Positions 37,611 to 49,249 of a DNA stretch of 64,000 nucleotides are shown here, in pieces. Below the pieces are notes generated by a model. It saw only the letters and a program-made list of their open reading frames with translations. It searched no databases and was not told where the DNA came from. This stretch comes from Durusdinium trenchii (Eukaryota; Sar; Dinophyceae; Suessiales; Symbiodiniaceae): positions 1 through 64,000 of the forward strand of contig CAXAMN010004158.1 of NCBI GenBank assembly GCA_963970005.1. The letters run 5' to 3'. The first letter of the stretch is position 1, and every line of letters starts with the position of its first letter. The position numbers and the translations under genes were made by a program.

Positions 37611-38175
37611 GTGACAGGATGGTGACATGGAAGCATTGTGACTTACACGAACGTAGTGTATTCTCTTGTCCTATTTGAGCAACTCTAAAAACCTTGCTTT
37701 ATGTGTTGAGACAAGGTCTTGTCATATGAAGCCCTCGCGTAAGCAAACACCATGACTTTTGTAAGGTTGCGTAACCATTTCGGGATATGATGTTGCTGAA
37801 GCACTTGCGTAAGCTCATTCTTTTTTTTTTTCTGAGTCCAAGATTGAGAAAGAGGAAGACAAGCAGCCACATTGGAGCTGTTGCATGTGTTTGTGATGTT
37901 CTTGTTTGGGACTTAGTAGGATGGACTATCAAGGTTGTTCTGAACACAATCTATGCTCATTCAGCCCTTGGGCCCTTGAGGAACCTTTAGTAAATTTAGC
38001 TGTTTTTAGTTCAGACAGGAAGATGGGGAAGGAGACCCATCCCTGTCCGGGCAGTCAAGCAGTGTTGGCCAAATGCGCCAACCTGTTTGGAATGAACGTC
38101 ACCAAGCTTGGATCACATGATGTTACACTTTTGTTTGCACAGAAGGATTTTTGCGCATAAGCTGCGTGTAAGCAG

Positions 38176-38494
38176 TTGCGTAAGGATGGCGTAAGCGCAC
38201 TCATCCAAGGTGACTAGTATACTTGTAGCCCAGAATGGGAGCAGGCTGGACCCCAAGCAGGAGACGAACACCAGCTTAACCGAGAGTTCTCTCGCCCGGA
38301 AGTTGTTCAAATCTTCATCGATTCCACGGCCAACGCAAATTTTGGACTTCATTGGTTGTCAGCCAAGGCTCAGGCATTGAGCAAGCAAGCGCGCAGACGC
38401 GCAAATAGGGACCGCAGGATCTGAGGAAATTAGCTTTTCTTGCCTGACTAGTTCCGCGTAAGCCATAACTGTGGTTTGCGTAAGGATGGCGTAA
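38176..38494. repeat. TTGCGTAAGGATGGCGTAA direct repeats
   Basis: The same 19 bases (TTGCGTAAGGATGGCGTAA) occur at 38176-38194 and 38476-38494. Isolated GCGTAAG/GCGTAAC units also occur at 37737, 37769, 37807 and 38453. Confidence 0.65.
38261..38367 (+). CDS. Candidate exon: QLNREFSRPEVVQIFIDSTA
   Basis: GCAG-G acceptor and AAG-GC donor; 107 bp encoding DEHQLNREFSRPEVVQIFID, then STANANFGLHWLSAK. The opposite strand is also open here (GIDEDLNNFRARELSVKL), so strand assignment is tentative. Confidence 0.35.
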
Positions 38495-39589
38495 CCGCCA
38501 GCGGAAGCAAATTGATGCGGCGTAGGGAGTTACTGCAGGCCTTTTGCCAGCTATTTTTTGGCAATAAAGAACAAATTGTCACCAAGCGCCCAGACAACAG
38601 AGGTTTTGCACATGGTGCTCTTCTGTTCAATTTGACAAGCATGCACATACCTTGAAAGCCCTTTGAGATGTCATACATGGCCATCAGCAAACCAGGAATC
38701 CATCATAAACAGGTTACAGAAGCTGCCTGTAGTCCCGCACATTTCTTGCGTTCGAGACCCTTTGAATTGATGCCAGCGAACAAGCCACGAAGCACCGAAC
38801 GAAACGCAATGAGAAACCATGATCGTGCGAAACGCAAAACTTTCAAAAAATCTCAAAACCAGAATCCATAGTCAATTCTCCAAGCAGCGAAAGAACATGT
38901 TCTTTTTTGTATTCATATAAGTACTCACGGGGTGTCCCATATATACTGTATATATGCAAGTAGCATGAAAAACGCTGTGAACACGATTGTTCATGTTTTC
39001 TTTCTCATTGGTAGTTTTGGTTTCGCAAGAGTTTCACTGGAAGACTAAAGACGCTCCCACAGGTACATCAGGTCCACTTCCCTCACCGAGCGTTCCCAGG
39101 ACCGGTTTTTGGATGGCCATGCAGTGTGTGTAGGGGAATTGATTGTGAATGTTGTAACTGCAAGGCTGTTGTTTTTGCCATGTTTTTCTAACTAAGGGGC
39201 GGTTTGGTGTGTTGTTTTAAAGCAAAACTGGGCAAAACATGCAAGTGTTGGAGATGTTCCTGAGTGAATGATTGCCAAGTTCATTCAAACAACATAGCCA
39301 TTCCAAGAGCCCACCCAATGTTGACAGCTTTGATCACCTGTAGGACGGACGCCAACGACTCCATGATGCCAGTCATTTTCTTTCGATTATCTCCTTGTCG
39401 TAGGGATAGAGAGACACTGCGACTCTCATGGATGGAGAGACTCAGCATGGAACGATGTGGAATTTTGTTGTCCCATATTTAACATTTGATATATGACATA
39501 CTGACATACAGAATGATGATATACTGCTATTCATGGCTTTCCTATGGGACCATCGGAAGAGTCACACTTGAAATTTGGGTCACCATGAA

Positions 39590-39815
39590 AGTTTGACCGT
39601 CCAGACTGTCTTCAATCGGCCTTCTCAGTGGTGGAAAAGACGCTATCCTCACGTGATGCCGACACGGTCGTGGGAAGTAGTTCGACGCATCCAGTTGGAT
39701 CCAACGATGCCGAATAGTGAACGTAGTCATATAGTTCTGGAGAATCTAGAAGCTAATGATGTCAATAACATAATCAGGAGGATCAGTGACATCCCACTTC
39801 AGACATCCCTCCTTT
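39590..39815 (+). CDS. Candidate exon region: QWWKRRYPHVMPTRSWEVVR
   Basis: A plus-strand open frame with NRPSQWWKRRYPHVMPTRSW, then EVVRRIQLDPTMPNSERSHI. Composition is protein-like, but splice sites are not clear. Frames at 39800-40028 are open on both strands and cannot be assigned. Confidence 0.3.
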
Positions 39816-40563
39816 GAGTGTCCACCATGCGCAGAGTTGGGACACTTTCTTTGGCCAGCGACAGAGGACATTGTGCCACCTGTGGATGTCACATGCCTCT
39901 TGTTGAGGTCACAAGACATTGAGCCGTATTGCTGGGGCAGCTTGGCTCGTGGCCGCGGCACTTGGCTCATGGGCCGCCGTAGCAGCATGCTGTCCCGATT
40001 TCAACTCGGATATTTGATATCTGAATAGAAGCAGCGCATTCAGGCGGGTAAGTTGCTATAGAAAACACCATGGAAAACCAACATCTGCGTTGTACACCGA
40101 GTCAGAACCAAAAACAACTTTTGAATACTTTTGAATTATATATATATATAACATATGATTAGTAATATGATTCTATATATGTGTGTGATGCAATGCATAC
40201 TTGGGTCTCAAAGAAGCAGCTTAAAGTGGTTGATGCCCTAAACACTCGATCCGGGGTATATTCTCTATGTCCCCATTGAATGGTGGTGTCCTGATTTCCC
40301 ATCTACATAGTGTGCAGAAACCCTTGGAATCTTTGTCTTTGGAGACCAATATAATATCATGAATGCGTCTCTCAATACGTGCCACTACTTGAAGGTTTTG
40401 CGGAAACGCCATCAGCGTAGTTGAGGTGAAAAAGGGAGAATCTTACTGTAAATCAAGACAATTCACTTATCCTATAAGTATTGTGCTGGTACAGCACATT
40501 CAATTTCTCGACAAGTTTGAAGTTCTCGCTAACCACATTCTTCTTGCCAACTGACCTACACAT

Positions 40564-40740
40564 CCGACCGATGGATGCCGCCCTTGCCTGCAACGCTGTC
40601 CGCGCACATGCTCCGTGCCTGGCCGCAGCACGCTGGGGATCGGCCGATGGACTTGGAAGATACGGCCAGAGGCTCAGACAGGCTCAGAAAGGCACAGGCT
40701 CAGAGAGGCACAGAGGCTTCACAGAGGCTTCAAACGTAGG
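40564..40740 (+). CDS. Candidate exon: MDAALACNAVRAHAPCLAAA
   Basis: GC-rich frame starting with ATG at 40572 (MDAALACNAVRAHAPCLAAA, then RWGSADGLGRYG). It overlaps a short tandem GGCTCAGA/GGCACAGA tract (40670-40735), which may be intronic or coding. Confidence 0.3.
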
Positions 40741-42872
40741 TCAGCGGATACCGGGAATGAATGCGAGATCTCTTGACACACCAACATAAAGGTCAATATA
40801 TAACCCCTGCAGATATGCTTTGGCATGTCTCGGGCAGATTTGAGGACCATTGTATGCACACTTGCAGCGCCAAAGTAACTGCAAAAGAATCAAAGAAACT
40901 ATATAATATAATGGTATCAGAAATGGGGACGATGTGTTGCCCACCCTCTCTGGGTGTCCTCAGAACACCCAGATGTTCAGATGGTCCAGGGATGTTTTTG
41001 CAATCAATGCCAGGGGCCCTCAAAACCATGAACAAAAACAACAGTTTTGCTAGAAAAAAACAGGGTTTTTGATGGTTTGTGGGGCCCGTGGTGGTCTCTA
41101 ACCGCTTTCTTTGGGCAAGTCTGGAGGCGTCCCAGCTTCGCCGCTTCGACCTCGGTTCCCAAGCCATGGGCGGCCTCAAGGCGAGATTGACCGTGGGGCC
41201 AAGCGAGGTGACCTGAAACTGGAACCCTTTAGTGACTTTAGTGGTACATATATATATATATCATATATTGGCAACCTCAAGGGGCTGTTCAACCTCAAGG
41301 CAGGCTGTTCAAAGAGAAGAGGGTGAATCTTTTTCTCAGGGGCAGGAAATCGCTCGACTCGAGGTGTTTTTCACGTTGTGCTACAGGGGGAGCCTGTTCA
41401 AGAGCACTCTGCCTCATCATGATGTTGTGCTTGGAACCAGTTCGGAGTTGAGTTTGACCTACGAAATCGTCTTGCACAAGTTCTCATCGTCGATCTAGTG
41501 TGAAACTTTGCAGCGACCTGCGCTACTTCACGCTGAACCTTCTTACGGTTGAGTCAGTCGCGCTTAGGAGGCAAAGTTATGTGTGTGTATATATATATAT
41601 ATAGGTAACACCTTCAGCAGAGCGATCTCACTGAGTCTTGGCAGTGACATCATCATAGAAGTGAAACAATGCCCCCACATCCAGTAATGTGTGGTGATTT
41701 CCATGGAATTACTCTTGACAGTCTAGGAATCTCTTGGGTCCATTTTGCAGAGCCTTGTACTTGAAAAGGAAAAACACATGCCGGATTCCATGTCTTTTTC
41801 TTGCTTGTCGTGCTGATGCCCGGAAGCCGGCAGAAGCTTTCATTCATTCTGCATGTATCAAAGTCCTTACCTAAACTGCCGGCCAGGACTACTATGAATA
41901 CTGTGATATTTGTCCCAAGCACATGGGACATATTTTGCTTCACGATGAAGTCCCGGTGACACAGAGCTCTGTTCAGAGCTCCGCTGGTCGCTGGTCGCTT
42001 CAGGTCGGAGGCCCGACCTCGTGGACGGCTCGTGTGTATGTGGACTTGCGGCTGCTTGCGCCGGCCGAGAGAGTTTGAACTCAGGTTCGATGTTTCCTTT
42101 GGGGGGCGGACGTGGACTAGGGACGTTTGGGCTGGATGTCTTGGCATTGGGGTGCGGGGTGCCGCACCTGGACCCGAAGAAAGAACGGTAGCTTAGAAAA
42201 TGGGACATGACCCAACAACAAACAGGTACAACATGGTACAACCGTACATACTTGTACCATCGTGTAGTAGTACCAATTTTCCGAGGTACAAACTGAGACT
42301 CCAGGCGATAGGCGCGACCAATCAGATCGCTTGGTTTCTCCTGGTACCTCTGTTTGGCTCGGGGGTGTTCTTGCTTGGGGATCTTGATGAATCGCATCGG
42401 CCCAGCGAGCGGACAACAAGCCGCTGCTGGTCGCGATCCAAGACAAACCCCTTGTGGTGATGTAGTCTCGATAATTGGAGGTGGTGTGCTACCCTCCCTC
42501 CAAAGCGTTCCGGCCCTAGGAAACCATGACCCCTCTACAAGCAGGGGGTTGTCTACTTCCATGTTTGTTGGAGGGAGAGTATATCACATATATATATATA
42601 TATATTGCAAGTTTACCATCCACCTTGGAACAGTGAACATGATCAAGTAATGTTTGTTCAGGAAAGCCATCCTCATCGACTGTTTCATTGTGGGAAAGAC
42701 CTTCCAAACACTTACCACTGGAAGCCCCTACACTACTGATGGATCTCCATTTGACATCGTTTGGAAGGTCCAGGTGTACTTATATCCCACAAGTCCAGTC
42801 TGACCCAGTAAAACCTGAAATTGACCACCTCCTTGAGTAGTGTTTCTGTAGGACCATCTCAAATCAGCTCCG

Positions 42873-43000
42873 TTCGCTCGACCGGTTGATCTGCGCGCCA
42901 CCGCGCTCCAGGACGGCGCGGCCGCGCGCGCCGCGCGGGCGGAGCCGGGCGCCCGGGACGGAGCGAGGTGCTTCCGCCGCCGGGTGGAAAGCATGAGTGA
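42873..43000 (+). CDS. Candidate GC-rich exon: LRATALQDGAAARAARAEPG
   Basis: An extremely GC-rich island (42890-42985) in AT-rich sequence. The plus frame reads LRATALQDGAAARAARAEPG, then ARDGARCFRRRVESMSEDG. A CCAG-G acceptor and a CGAG-GTGCTT donor are available. Other frames are also open. Confidence 0.3.
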
Positions 43001-45022
43001 GGACGGTCGACCACACGGCTGCCATGAGTTCATCGTTTTTGATTTCATCAGATGTGTTGATACTGGATCACGGCTGTGTTTGTCCTTTATGGTGCAGCGA
43101 TTTGCAATGATGGGTATATCTTTGGCATGTGATTACTTTAAGAGAAAAGGACAACAGGCATCTGAAACATTCTGAAACAATCGTTTGTTTTCTCAGCAAG
43201 TACAACACACGCGGCCCAACACGCATCACACTACGCCACATCACAACCACAGAGGTCCTCATCACCAGCCAACGCTCCAGTGCACCACAGCCAATCACCA
43301 CAGGTGGGCCACACCGGGACCGTGGAGGAGCTGCAGTTTTGAGTCCAAACTTTGAACACTCCAAAGTGTTTCTGGTGTTGCACGGTTTTGTTTAAGAAAA
43401 AAGCAACTGGCAACATATTTTCTCAACCACCCGTGTTTCCGGGATTCAGAAGCGCAGCTGGTGACACCGAGGAATGGTGCCTCAGCTGCGGCGGCGCTAC
43501 GCCGCTGGCGGCAGAAGACAGGGCCTGCACCGATGGAGGAAGATCTGCCTGCACCAAGTCGAAGTAGCAATCTGAATCTTGGAGTGTATGGAATACAGTG
43601 TCTTGGAGTTATGGTTTCCGAGGTGCACTGACTACAGTATCCTTTAGATGGGGGTCCATATAAAGCGACGAACTTGGGGAATGTGCCATTACTCTCAATC
43701 CACTAAGATGTCCGGTTGTTTGTCACCAATTGTAGATGTCTTATATATATATATATATTATACACGGGTTTTCTTAAACAGGTCAATTAGACATGTTAGG
43801 TGTTGTTTTGTCCTGCATGGAGTTCTTTTCACCAAAGTGATCCCCGACGGGCAAAAATCATCAACATTTGCACTTTGTGTGCCACGATGGCACTTGGACG
43901 TGGCACGTCGGTGTTCAGTGCGTTTGGTGAATCAGTGGACTGATGGACTTGTGCAGGGATCTTCAGATGGCTGAAGAAGTCGAGTGAAGAAGGCTACCTG
44001 GTGAGGATTTCCAAGGTCCAGGTCTCTTGCGCATGGCCAAAACTGTTCTGAACACCGATGGGGGCATCAAATAACCATATACACAGAAAGCCGCCAGTTT
44101 GGCGCAAAGGGGTCTGTAGAAGGTTGCAGAAGCGGGTATAGACTATAGACTGTGCCGGGTTCCACTCTCTCCGCTTTAATTAGCTTTAAATGTGTGTTTG
44201 GTGATGCTATGTTTCGAAGCTTGGGGACACTCCCAACAGCCAGTGGTTTCTTACCCCCACTGACCCCCAGTTCCACTTGGGTTACTTATCGGAACCAACA
44301 AATGATCCACAGCAGCCCGTAGTTCGCTCTGTATTGTATTGACAAAACACTGTACTACACTGTACTGAGTGGTTTTGGAGGGATTTTTGAAAACGCATAA
44401 AAACCACTGAAACTGAGAGCAGGATAAGCTCAGGCGCACCGCAATGTCTTTAGTAAACTTGGTCGTTGTGAAATGCACAAGTTTACTGGCGACGTTGGAA
44501 GTTGAGGGTATATATATATATATATTGAGTCTGTCCCATTACCTGTAACAGACAGTAAACAATTATCGCTTGTTTTGAACAAGGCCTTTACTAGCAATTA
44601 TTAGGATATACCCTATTATATATATTATTGGCATCTGTAGGACTGTAGGCTGGGTATTTGCCTGGAGCATTGGAAGACACCAAACCAAAAACGACCGAAG
44701 CGTTGCCAAAGGGGTGCCCTGGGAAACTCAGGAAAAGCTGGAGAGGAAATCGCTGGAGGCAGGGCGCACTCAGCTTCCGAGGTTGGTCACAAGAGTGAGA
44801 GAAGTTGGAGAGAAGCACAACTGCGCTGTATAACGAGCAGAATATTGCAAAACAGTGTTCCTATTGATTGGGTGTGCGCTGTAGGAAGGAGCCAGCAAGC
44901 AGACTAGAGAGGGAGTCAGTGTAGAGTCTTTGTGTGCACGTCGAGGAGTCGTCCTGGACCGCTCAGATGAGGATACCCATCTCAAAGCGCCATGAAAGCG
45001 GAATCAAATAGACTTATATGAT

Positions 45023-45182
45023 TCCTTTGTAATCCTTCTGGACAAAAAGGCCTAAGGCAAGACCTGTAGGCGACTTCAACGCGACACCTCATGCATCCTG
45101 TTTCATCCTGATATCCTTCTGCGCAAAAAATAGAGGCCTTCAAAGGCCTAAGACCTCTAGGCGACTTCTTCAACGCGACACC
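45023..45182. repeat. Imperfect tandem duplication ending CTTCAACGCGACACC
   Basis: Two units, 45023-45088 and 45105-45182, share ATCCTTCTG, GGCCTAAG, AGACCTCTAGGCGACTTC (or a close variant) and CAACGCGACACC. The second unit ends at the acceptor of the next exon, so the duplication carries a 3' splice site. Confidence 0.55.
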
Positions 45183-45184
45183 AG

Positions 45185-45280
45185 CTGTGCGCCAGCTCCG
45201 CACAGCGCTCACCTCCGAGGCTCTCAGAGAAGAGTATGCCATCGTGCGTAGCAACCTGGCACAGCTGGATGAAGTCAATG
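45185..45280 (+). CDS. Exon: LRTALTSEALREEYAIVRSN
   Basis: The frame reads VRQLRTALTSEALREEYAIV, then RSNLAQLDEVNG: a regular amphipathic helix. The acceptor is at the end of the duplicated segment (ACACCAG). The donor is not clear. Confidence 0.45.
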
Positions 45281-48200
45281 GATAGCGAGCAGTTCTTTGA
45301 GACGGTCTCCCAACGTCCTCAACTCCTGCCCAGCTATTTGGAACAAGCCAAGGAGAGGAAGATATAGGAAGACCCAGGTTCCGTTCAGTTCGGAAGCCAA
45401 AGCAGAAAGAATTTGGCTCAGGTTTTTTGTGAGGGTGAAACGCTACAGTATTTGCTGGACACAAACCTGTGCCCTTGTGGCCCAGGTTTGACAGGATGAT
45501 GGAGATCATCCATCGATCTCCGTCACCAGTTGGAGGCTTTTGTTTCGTACGTGTCACATGGATTAGATATTTCGGATGGCGTAAGATGTCAATGCTGAGA
45601 CTTTGGCACAAACACGCCACAAAACACGTTGACCAATTTGAAGATGTTTGCACTAAGTCGATTCCTTCTATTGGTGGCCATTCCTTGGAAAGGAACCCGT
45701 GTTGCACGAGCCAACTTCTATGTTTCCATTGTTCGTGGCGAGGAGGAAGGGATGGCTGGACCGGGCAACGACGTGTGCGTGCAAACCGCCGAGTTTGTGC
45801 TGAAGCATCTTCCTGTGGGCTGCAGGTCGAGACGGAGAGAGGATGATCAAGAGGGAACACTGACTGGACTGGAGTACTGCAGACGCGTGGAAAATCCGTT
45901 TTCATGGTTTCAACTACTGTGACAGGCCCACGGCCAGCCTAATCTTAACCCGTGAGCCCATGGCAACATGTATCCCAACTCCTCTATCACGCCTCCCGGA
46001 AAGGGATGTGAATCGATGGGGTCAGGTAGAGCACTACAGGACTGAAGCCTCCGTGATTTCATCTCCCCAGTTCCACTATGTTCCACTCCTCAGCCACAGG
46101 GTGCCGATATCCACTTAAGAGGGCAACTCACTGACTCGCTCTCTCAATCCGACCAAATCCCCTCAACTCACTCCACCCCCGCCACGACGCCTTCCGTAGT
46201 CCACCTGAAGACACCGCGGACGCACGTGAACTGCGGGCGCAGCGTTTCGAGGCGCCTGGTGGACCTGGGCTGTGGCGATGCGACCTTGGCCGCCGAGCTC
46301 CAGAGCCGTGGCGCCAGCGTGAAGGCGAGGCCGGTCCAAGGGGTGAGCGGTGAGCGGTGAGGCTGAAGATGGCTGAAGCGCCTTGCAAGACAAGAATCGA
46401 GTGAATGGACGGAGAAAAATCGGTGTCATTCGTCTCAGATGTTCTGAAAGGCAACGAATTGGGGTCTGGCAAGAGAATGAATTGACCTTCAGACCTTCAT
46501 GAAGCGAGAGATGACGAATTTTCTAAGAGATCGCCAAAAAAGGTCGAGGTGTGAACTGTGCAAGTCTTGGTTGGACATTCCCTCCTCAGGTTCGGAAGCT
46601 ATAGAGTCTAATGTCGGGCACCCGAATGACCCTCCATGCCGAAGCCATATAGCTTCGGGGCAGCCCAGCAGCTTCGAGGTCACCAACGTGGATGCAGCTC
46701 GTTTGGCTCCGGGTGTTGCCCCTTGGCCACCAGTCGTCTCACCGTTGTGGCCAGAGATACTCAGGCAGTTGGTGTCAGTGATATTGAAAGGGGGATAGGG
46801 GAGGAAGCACAGAGAACTATGCAGCAAAAAGGAGTCTATCATATATCAATATGTTCACGTGAGTGTTCACGTGTTTCTATCATGTGATCGAAAGTGTCGG
46901 CGGGCCAGAACAAAACCTTAAGGCGCCAAGGACTCTCGATGAGACGGCCAGGATGGCGAAGTAAAATAGGAGGAATGGCGAAGAGTTGATGGGAACGTTG
47001 GTTGTTTGATGGGAGGTGTCAACTGTCAACCTATTTCAAGAGATTTCAATCACTCAGCTCACTCTGAACTTTAAACCACTATCCGAACTGATTCGACAAT
47101 CCCTCAGATAAATTTGGTCCCTTTCTTTCTCTCTCTCTCTCTCGAGTTTCTCTCTCTCTCTCTCTCTCCCCGTTTGACTCTCGTTTGTCAAAAGGGCCCC
47201 ATGGTCACTGGCACACTGGTCTAATGACAATGTACTCGCAGGATCTCGCATGGACTCGCCCTGAATGATAACTCGATACGTGAAAAGGCTTCGCTTCCGC
47301 CTCCAGCGCCCAGAAAGATCTTTCATATCGCTTCCCACCAGCCAGGCTCACCTTCCAACCAACCGGTCCCCAACCAACGGGCACCGAAACCACCACCCGT
47401 TGCTACCCCGGTCGCTCCCACCGGTCGCTCCATACACCGGACGGACGCGTCCCACGGACGCGACCGTGCGGAGGTGGTGCAGAACCTGGGCGCCTTGCCG
47501 GGCGACTGGTCCGGGCGCTTCGAGGCGGCGGTGCTGTGCCGAGCGCTGTGGAGCTTGGATCCCTTGAAGGCGTCACGGCCGGGCGGGCGCCCCGCGGGGG
47601 ATTGGAGAGATGTGAAGAAGTGGTGCGTATTTGGTTTGTGAAAGCATGAAGACATTAAACAGGTTAGATCCTGTGGGTGCAGGAGGTGAAGCTGGCCTTT
47701 TTGCTAGTGTGTGTCGAGTCTGGAATATGTTTGAGCTAGAGTTACCAGGACCATCCAGTGGGTGTCATGGCTGGACTACCCTGCAGTACTTAGGGATCTC
47801 CGTCGAACTGTGTCTTGAGAGCTCTCCCAAGGCCACTGTTCAGTTTTTCATAGGACCATCAAACCACCTGACGATCGCTGGCTTGCTCCATTCCACGCGA
47901 CACTTAGAGGATTGATGCTCCAAAGGCTTCCTCCTCATGTGCAGTCGGGTTGTTCACGAACAGAATGCTTTGGGAGTGTGGTTTTTGTGTGGTCGCGCAC
48001 CATCTCAGTTTTGCCATTTGTATTTCACAACGCGCGGGTCCTGCGATGTTGTTTTGTGGATGTTGCGATCAATGTGACATGGTGTGACTAGTGGCTAGTG
48101 ACTATAGTCAAGGCCCTTGCACATGCTGAAAAACAAGCGTATCGCCTGAACGATTACCGCTAAGTCGGCTGGTCATTTTTTGGTGTGGTTTATAGAGTTA

Positions 48201-49200
48201 TATGGTAGAGCTTCGCAAACTGGCGATGTCATAAGGGTTGTTGTCGCTGTTGCTGTTGTTGGTCATAGCATGTTAGCGATATGTTCATTCAACAATAAAA
48301 GACTGCACTTTGCGATGTTTGTATGATTTGAACGTCGCAAACTGTGATCCGGAAATGATCCAACATCGACTTCCGGAAGCAGCTCAAAGTGGCTATTTAT
48401 GAGGCCACGGCTGATATCAGATTAACATTGATTATGGCATGATATTATGGAAATGTTTTTTCAACCTCTGCAAGACCAAAACAACACACTATTTACGCGT
48501 CTTTTTTCAGTAGTAGCCCAACAACAACAATATGAATATATATATATATAGTAAATACATTTTTGGACAGGAGCAAACACAAGCCAAGGTGTTTACCATA
48601 TTTTTCGTTTAGGAGTTTTAATGGATATAAATACCGATGTTATTGAACGGCAAGCCAAGAACCACCTGTATTTACAAGTGTCTCTTTAGTGTTTTTTTTT
48701 GGGGGGGGGAAGCCCAAAGTTGTTTGCTTTGCAAGAAATGCAGTAATTACCACCTGCCACCGCATCTTTTGCATCACCAACTACATCACCAATCTGGATG
48801 GTCAGCAGCGAATCAAGAACTCACACATGTGTCAACCGACATCAAAGTGACATCGCCCCAGCGCGAAGCTTCTCAGGAACACGCCGGCCTCGCTCCGCTC
48901 ACATCGTGGTTGGCGGATGATGTTTTCCTCATATATATATATATGTATATGCATACTACTATACAAACAAGAAGCTACTAGGGTCTCCTGGCCCTTACTA
49001 CTGGGAACAAGAAGCTACTCAGTCGTTTCCTGTGCAGCCCAGACATCCAGGTGCTCAAAGAAGCACATCGCGTGTTGGAACCGAGCCCCCGAAGCCGCCT
49101 CGTGGTGGTGGAGCCTTTCCGCCGCTGGTGGCGACCGAAGGACCACGAGGCACCGGCGCCCATTTCCAGTGCGGTGGGACAGGAGGATCTCGTCATAGAA
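45185..49200 (+). CDS. SAM-dependent methyltransferase gene (possibly RRP8-like)
   Basis: A plus-strand gene in small GC-rich exons. Upstream candidate exons: 45185-45280 (LRTALTSEALREEYAIVRSN) and 45693-45825 (ARANFYVSIVRGEEEGMAGP). Methyltransferase exons: 46243-46324 with LVDLGCGDATLAAELQSRGA (motif I, SAM binding), 47474-47569 with GRFEAAVLCRALWSLDPLK (motif post-II/IV region), and 49051-49200 with VLKEAHRVLEPSPRSRLVVV and EPFRRWW (strand after the EAHRVL helix). All three join in phase 0. GCGDA, the A-V-L-C-x-(A/S)-L strand and EAxRVL are arranged as in RRP8-type (nucleolar rRNA m1A) enzymes. Other class I enzymes are possible, and the substrate is not shown. Confidence 0.6.
45693..45825 (+). 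CDS. Exon: ARANFYVSIVRGEEEGMAGP
   Basis: AAAG-G acceptor and CAG-GTCGAG donor. It reads RVARANFYVSIVRGEEEGMA, then GNDVCVQTAEFVLKHLPVG. A long minus-strand frame (44982-45905) overlaps it but lacks coding character. Confidence 0.5.
46243..46324 (+). CDS. Methyltransferase exon 1: LVDLGCGDATLAAEL
   Basis: Encodes VSRRLVDLGCGDATLAAELQ, then SRGASVK: beta-strand, GxGxA SAM-binding loop and helix of a class I methyltransferase. Ends AAG before GCGAGG, a GC donor in phase 0. Confidence 0.65.
47474..47569 (+). CDS. Methyltransferase exon 2: RFEAAVLCRALWSLDPLK
   Basis: A 96-bp phase-0 exon between GGAG-G and an AAG-GC donor. It encodes VVQNLGALPGDWSGRFEAAV, then LCRALWSLDPLK. The hydrophobic strand (AAVLC) corresponds to the one that ends at the motif IV region in class I enzymes. 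Confidence 0.6.
48836..48925 (+). CDS. Candidate exon: EHAGLAPLTSWLADD
   Basis: The frame reads VTSPQREASQEHAGLAPLTS, then WLADD, with a TCAG-G acceptor inside. It lies between methyltransferase exons 2 and 3 and could belong to another isoform or to nothing. Support is weak. Confidence 0.25.
49051..49200 (+). CDS. Methyltransferase exon 3: LKEAHRVLEPSPRSRLVVV
   Basis: Starts at CCAG-G. It reads VLKEAHRVLEPSPRSRLVVV, then EPFRRWWRPKDHEAP. E-A-x-R-V-L-x-P followed by a strand is the standard helix E and strand of class I methyltransferases. The downstream end is near GATAG-GTTGAA. Confidence 0.6.
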
Positions 49201-49249
49201 GATAGGTTGAAGGTAGAGAAGGTAGGTTGCGAAGCAGAAGGATGATAGC

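Noticed and set aside
38113-38352. Minus-strand exon GIDEDLNNFRARELSVKL
   Set aside because: The plus-strand frame has both an AG-G acceptor and an AAG-GC donor with matching phase; the minus frame lacks a convincing donor. Not fully excluded.
44982-45905. 307-codon minus-strand open frame
   Set aside because: It has no recognisable domain, its composition looks random, and better plus-strand exons with splice sites (45185-45280, 45693-45825) overlap it.
47124-47168. CT-rich tract as a polypyrimidine tract of functional interest
   Set aside because: It is an ordinary microsatellite; the nearest supported acceptor is 300 bp downstream.
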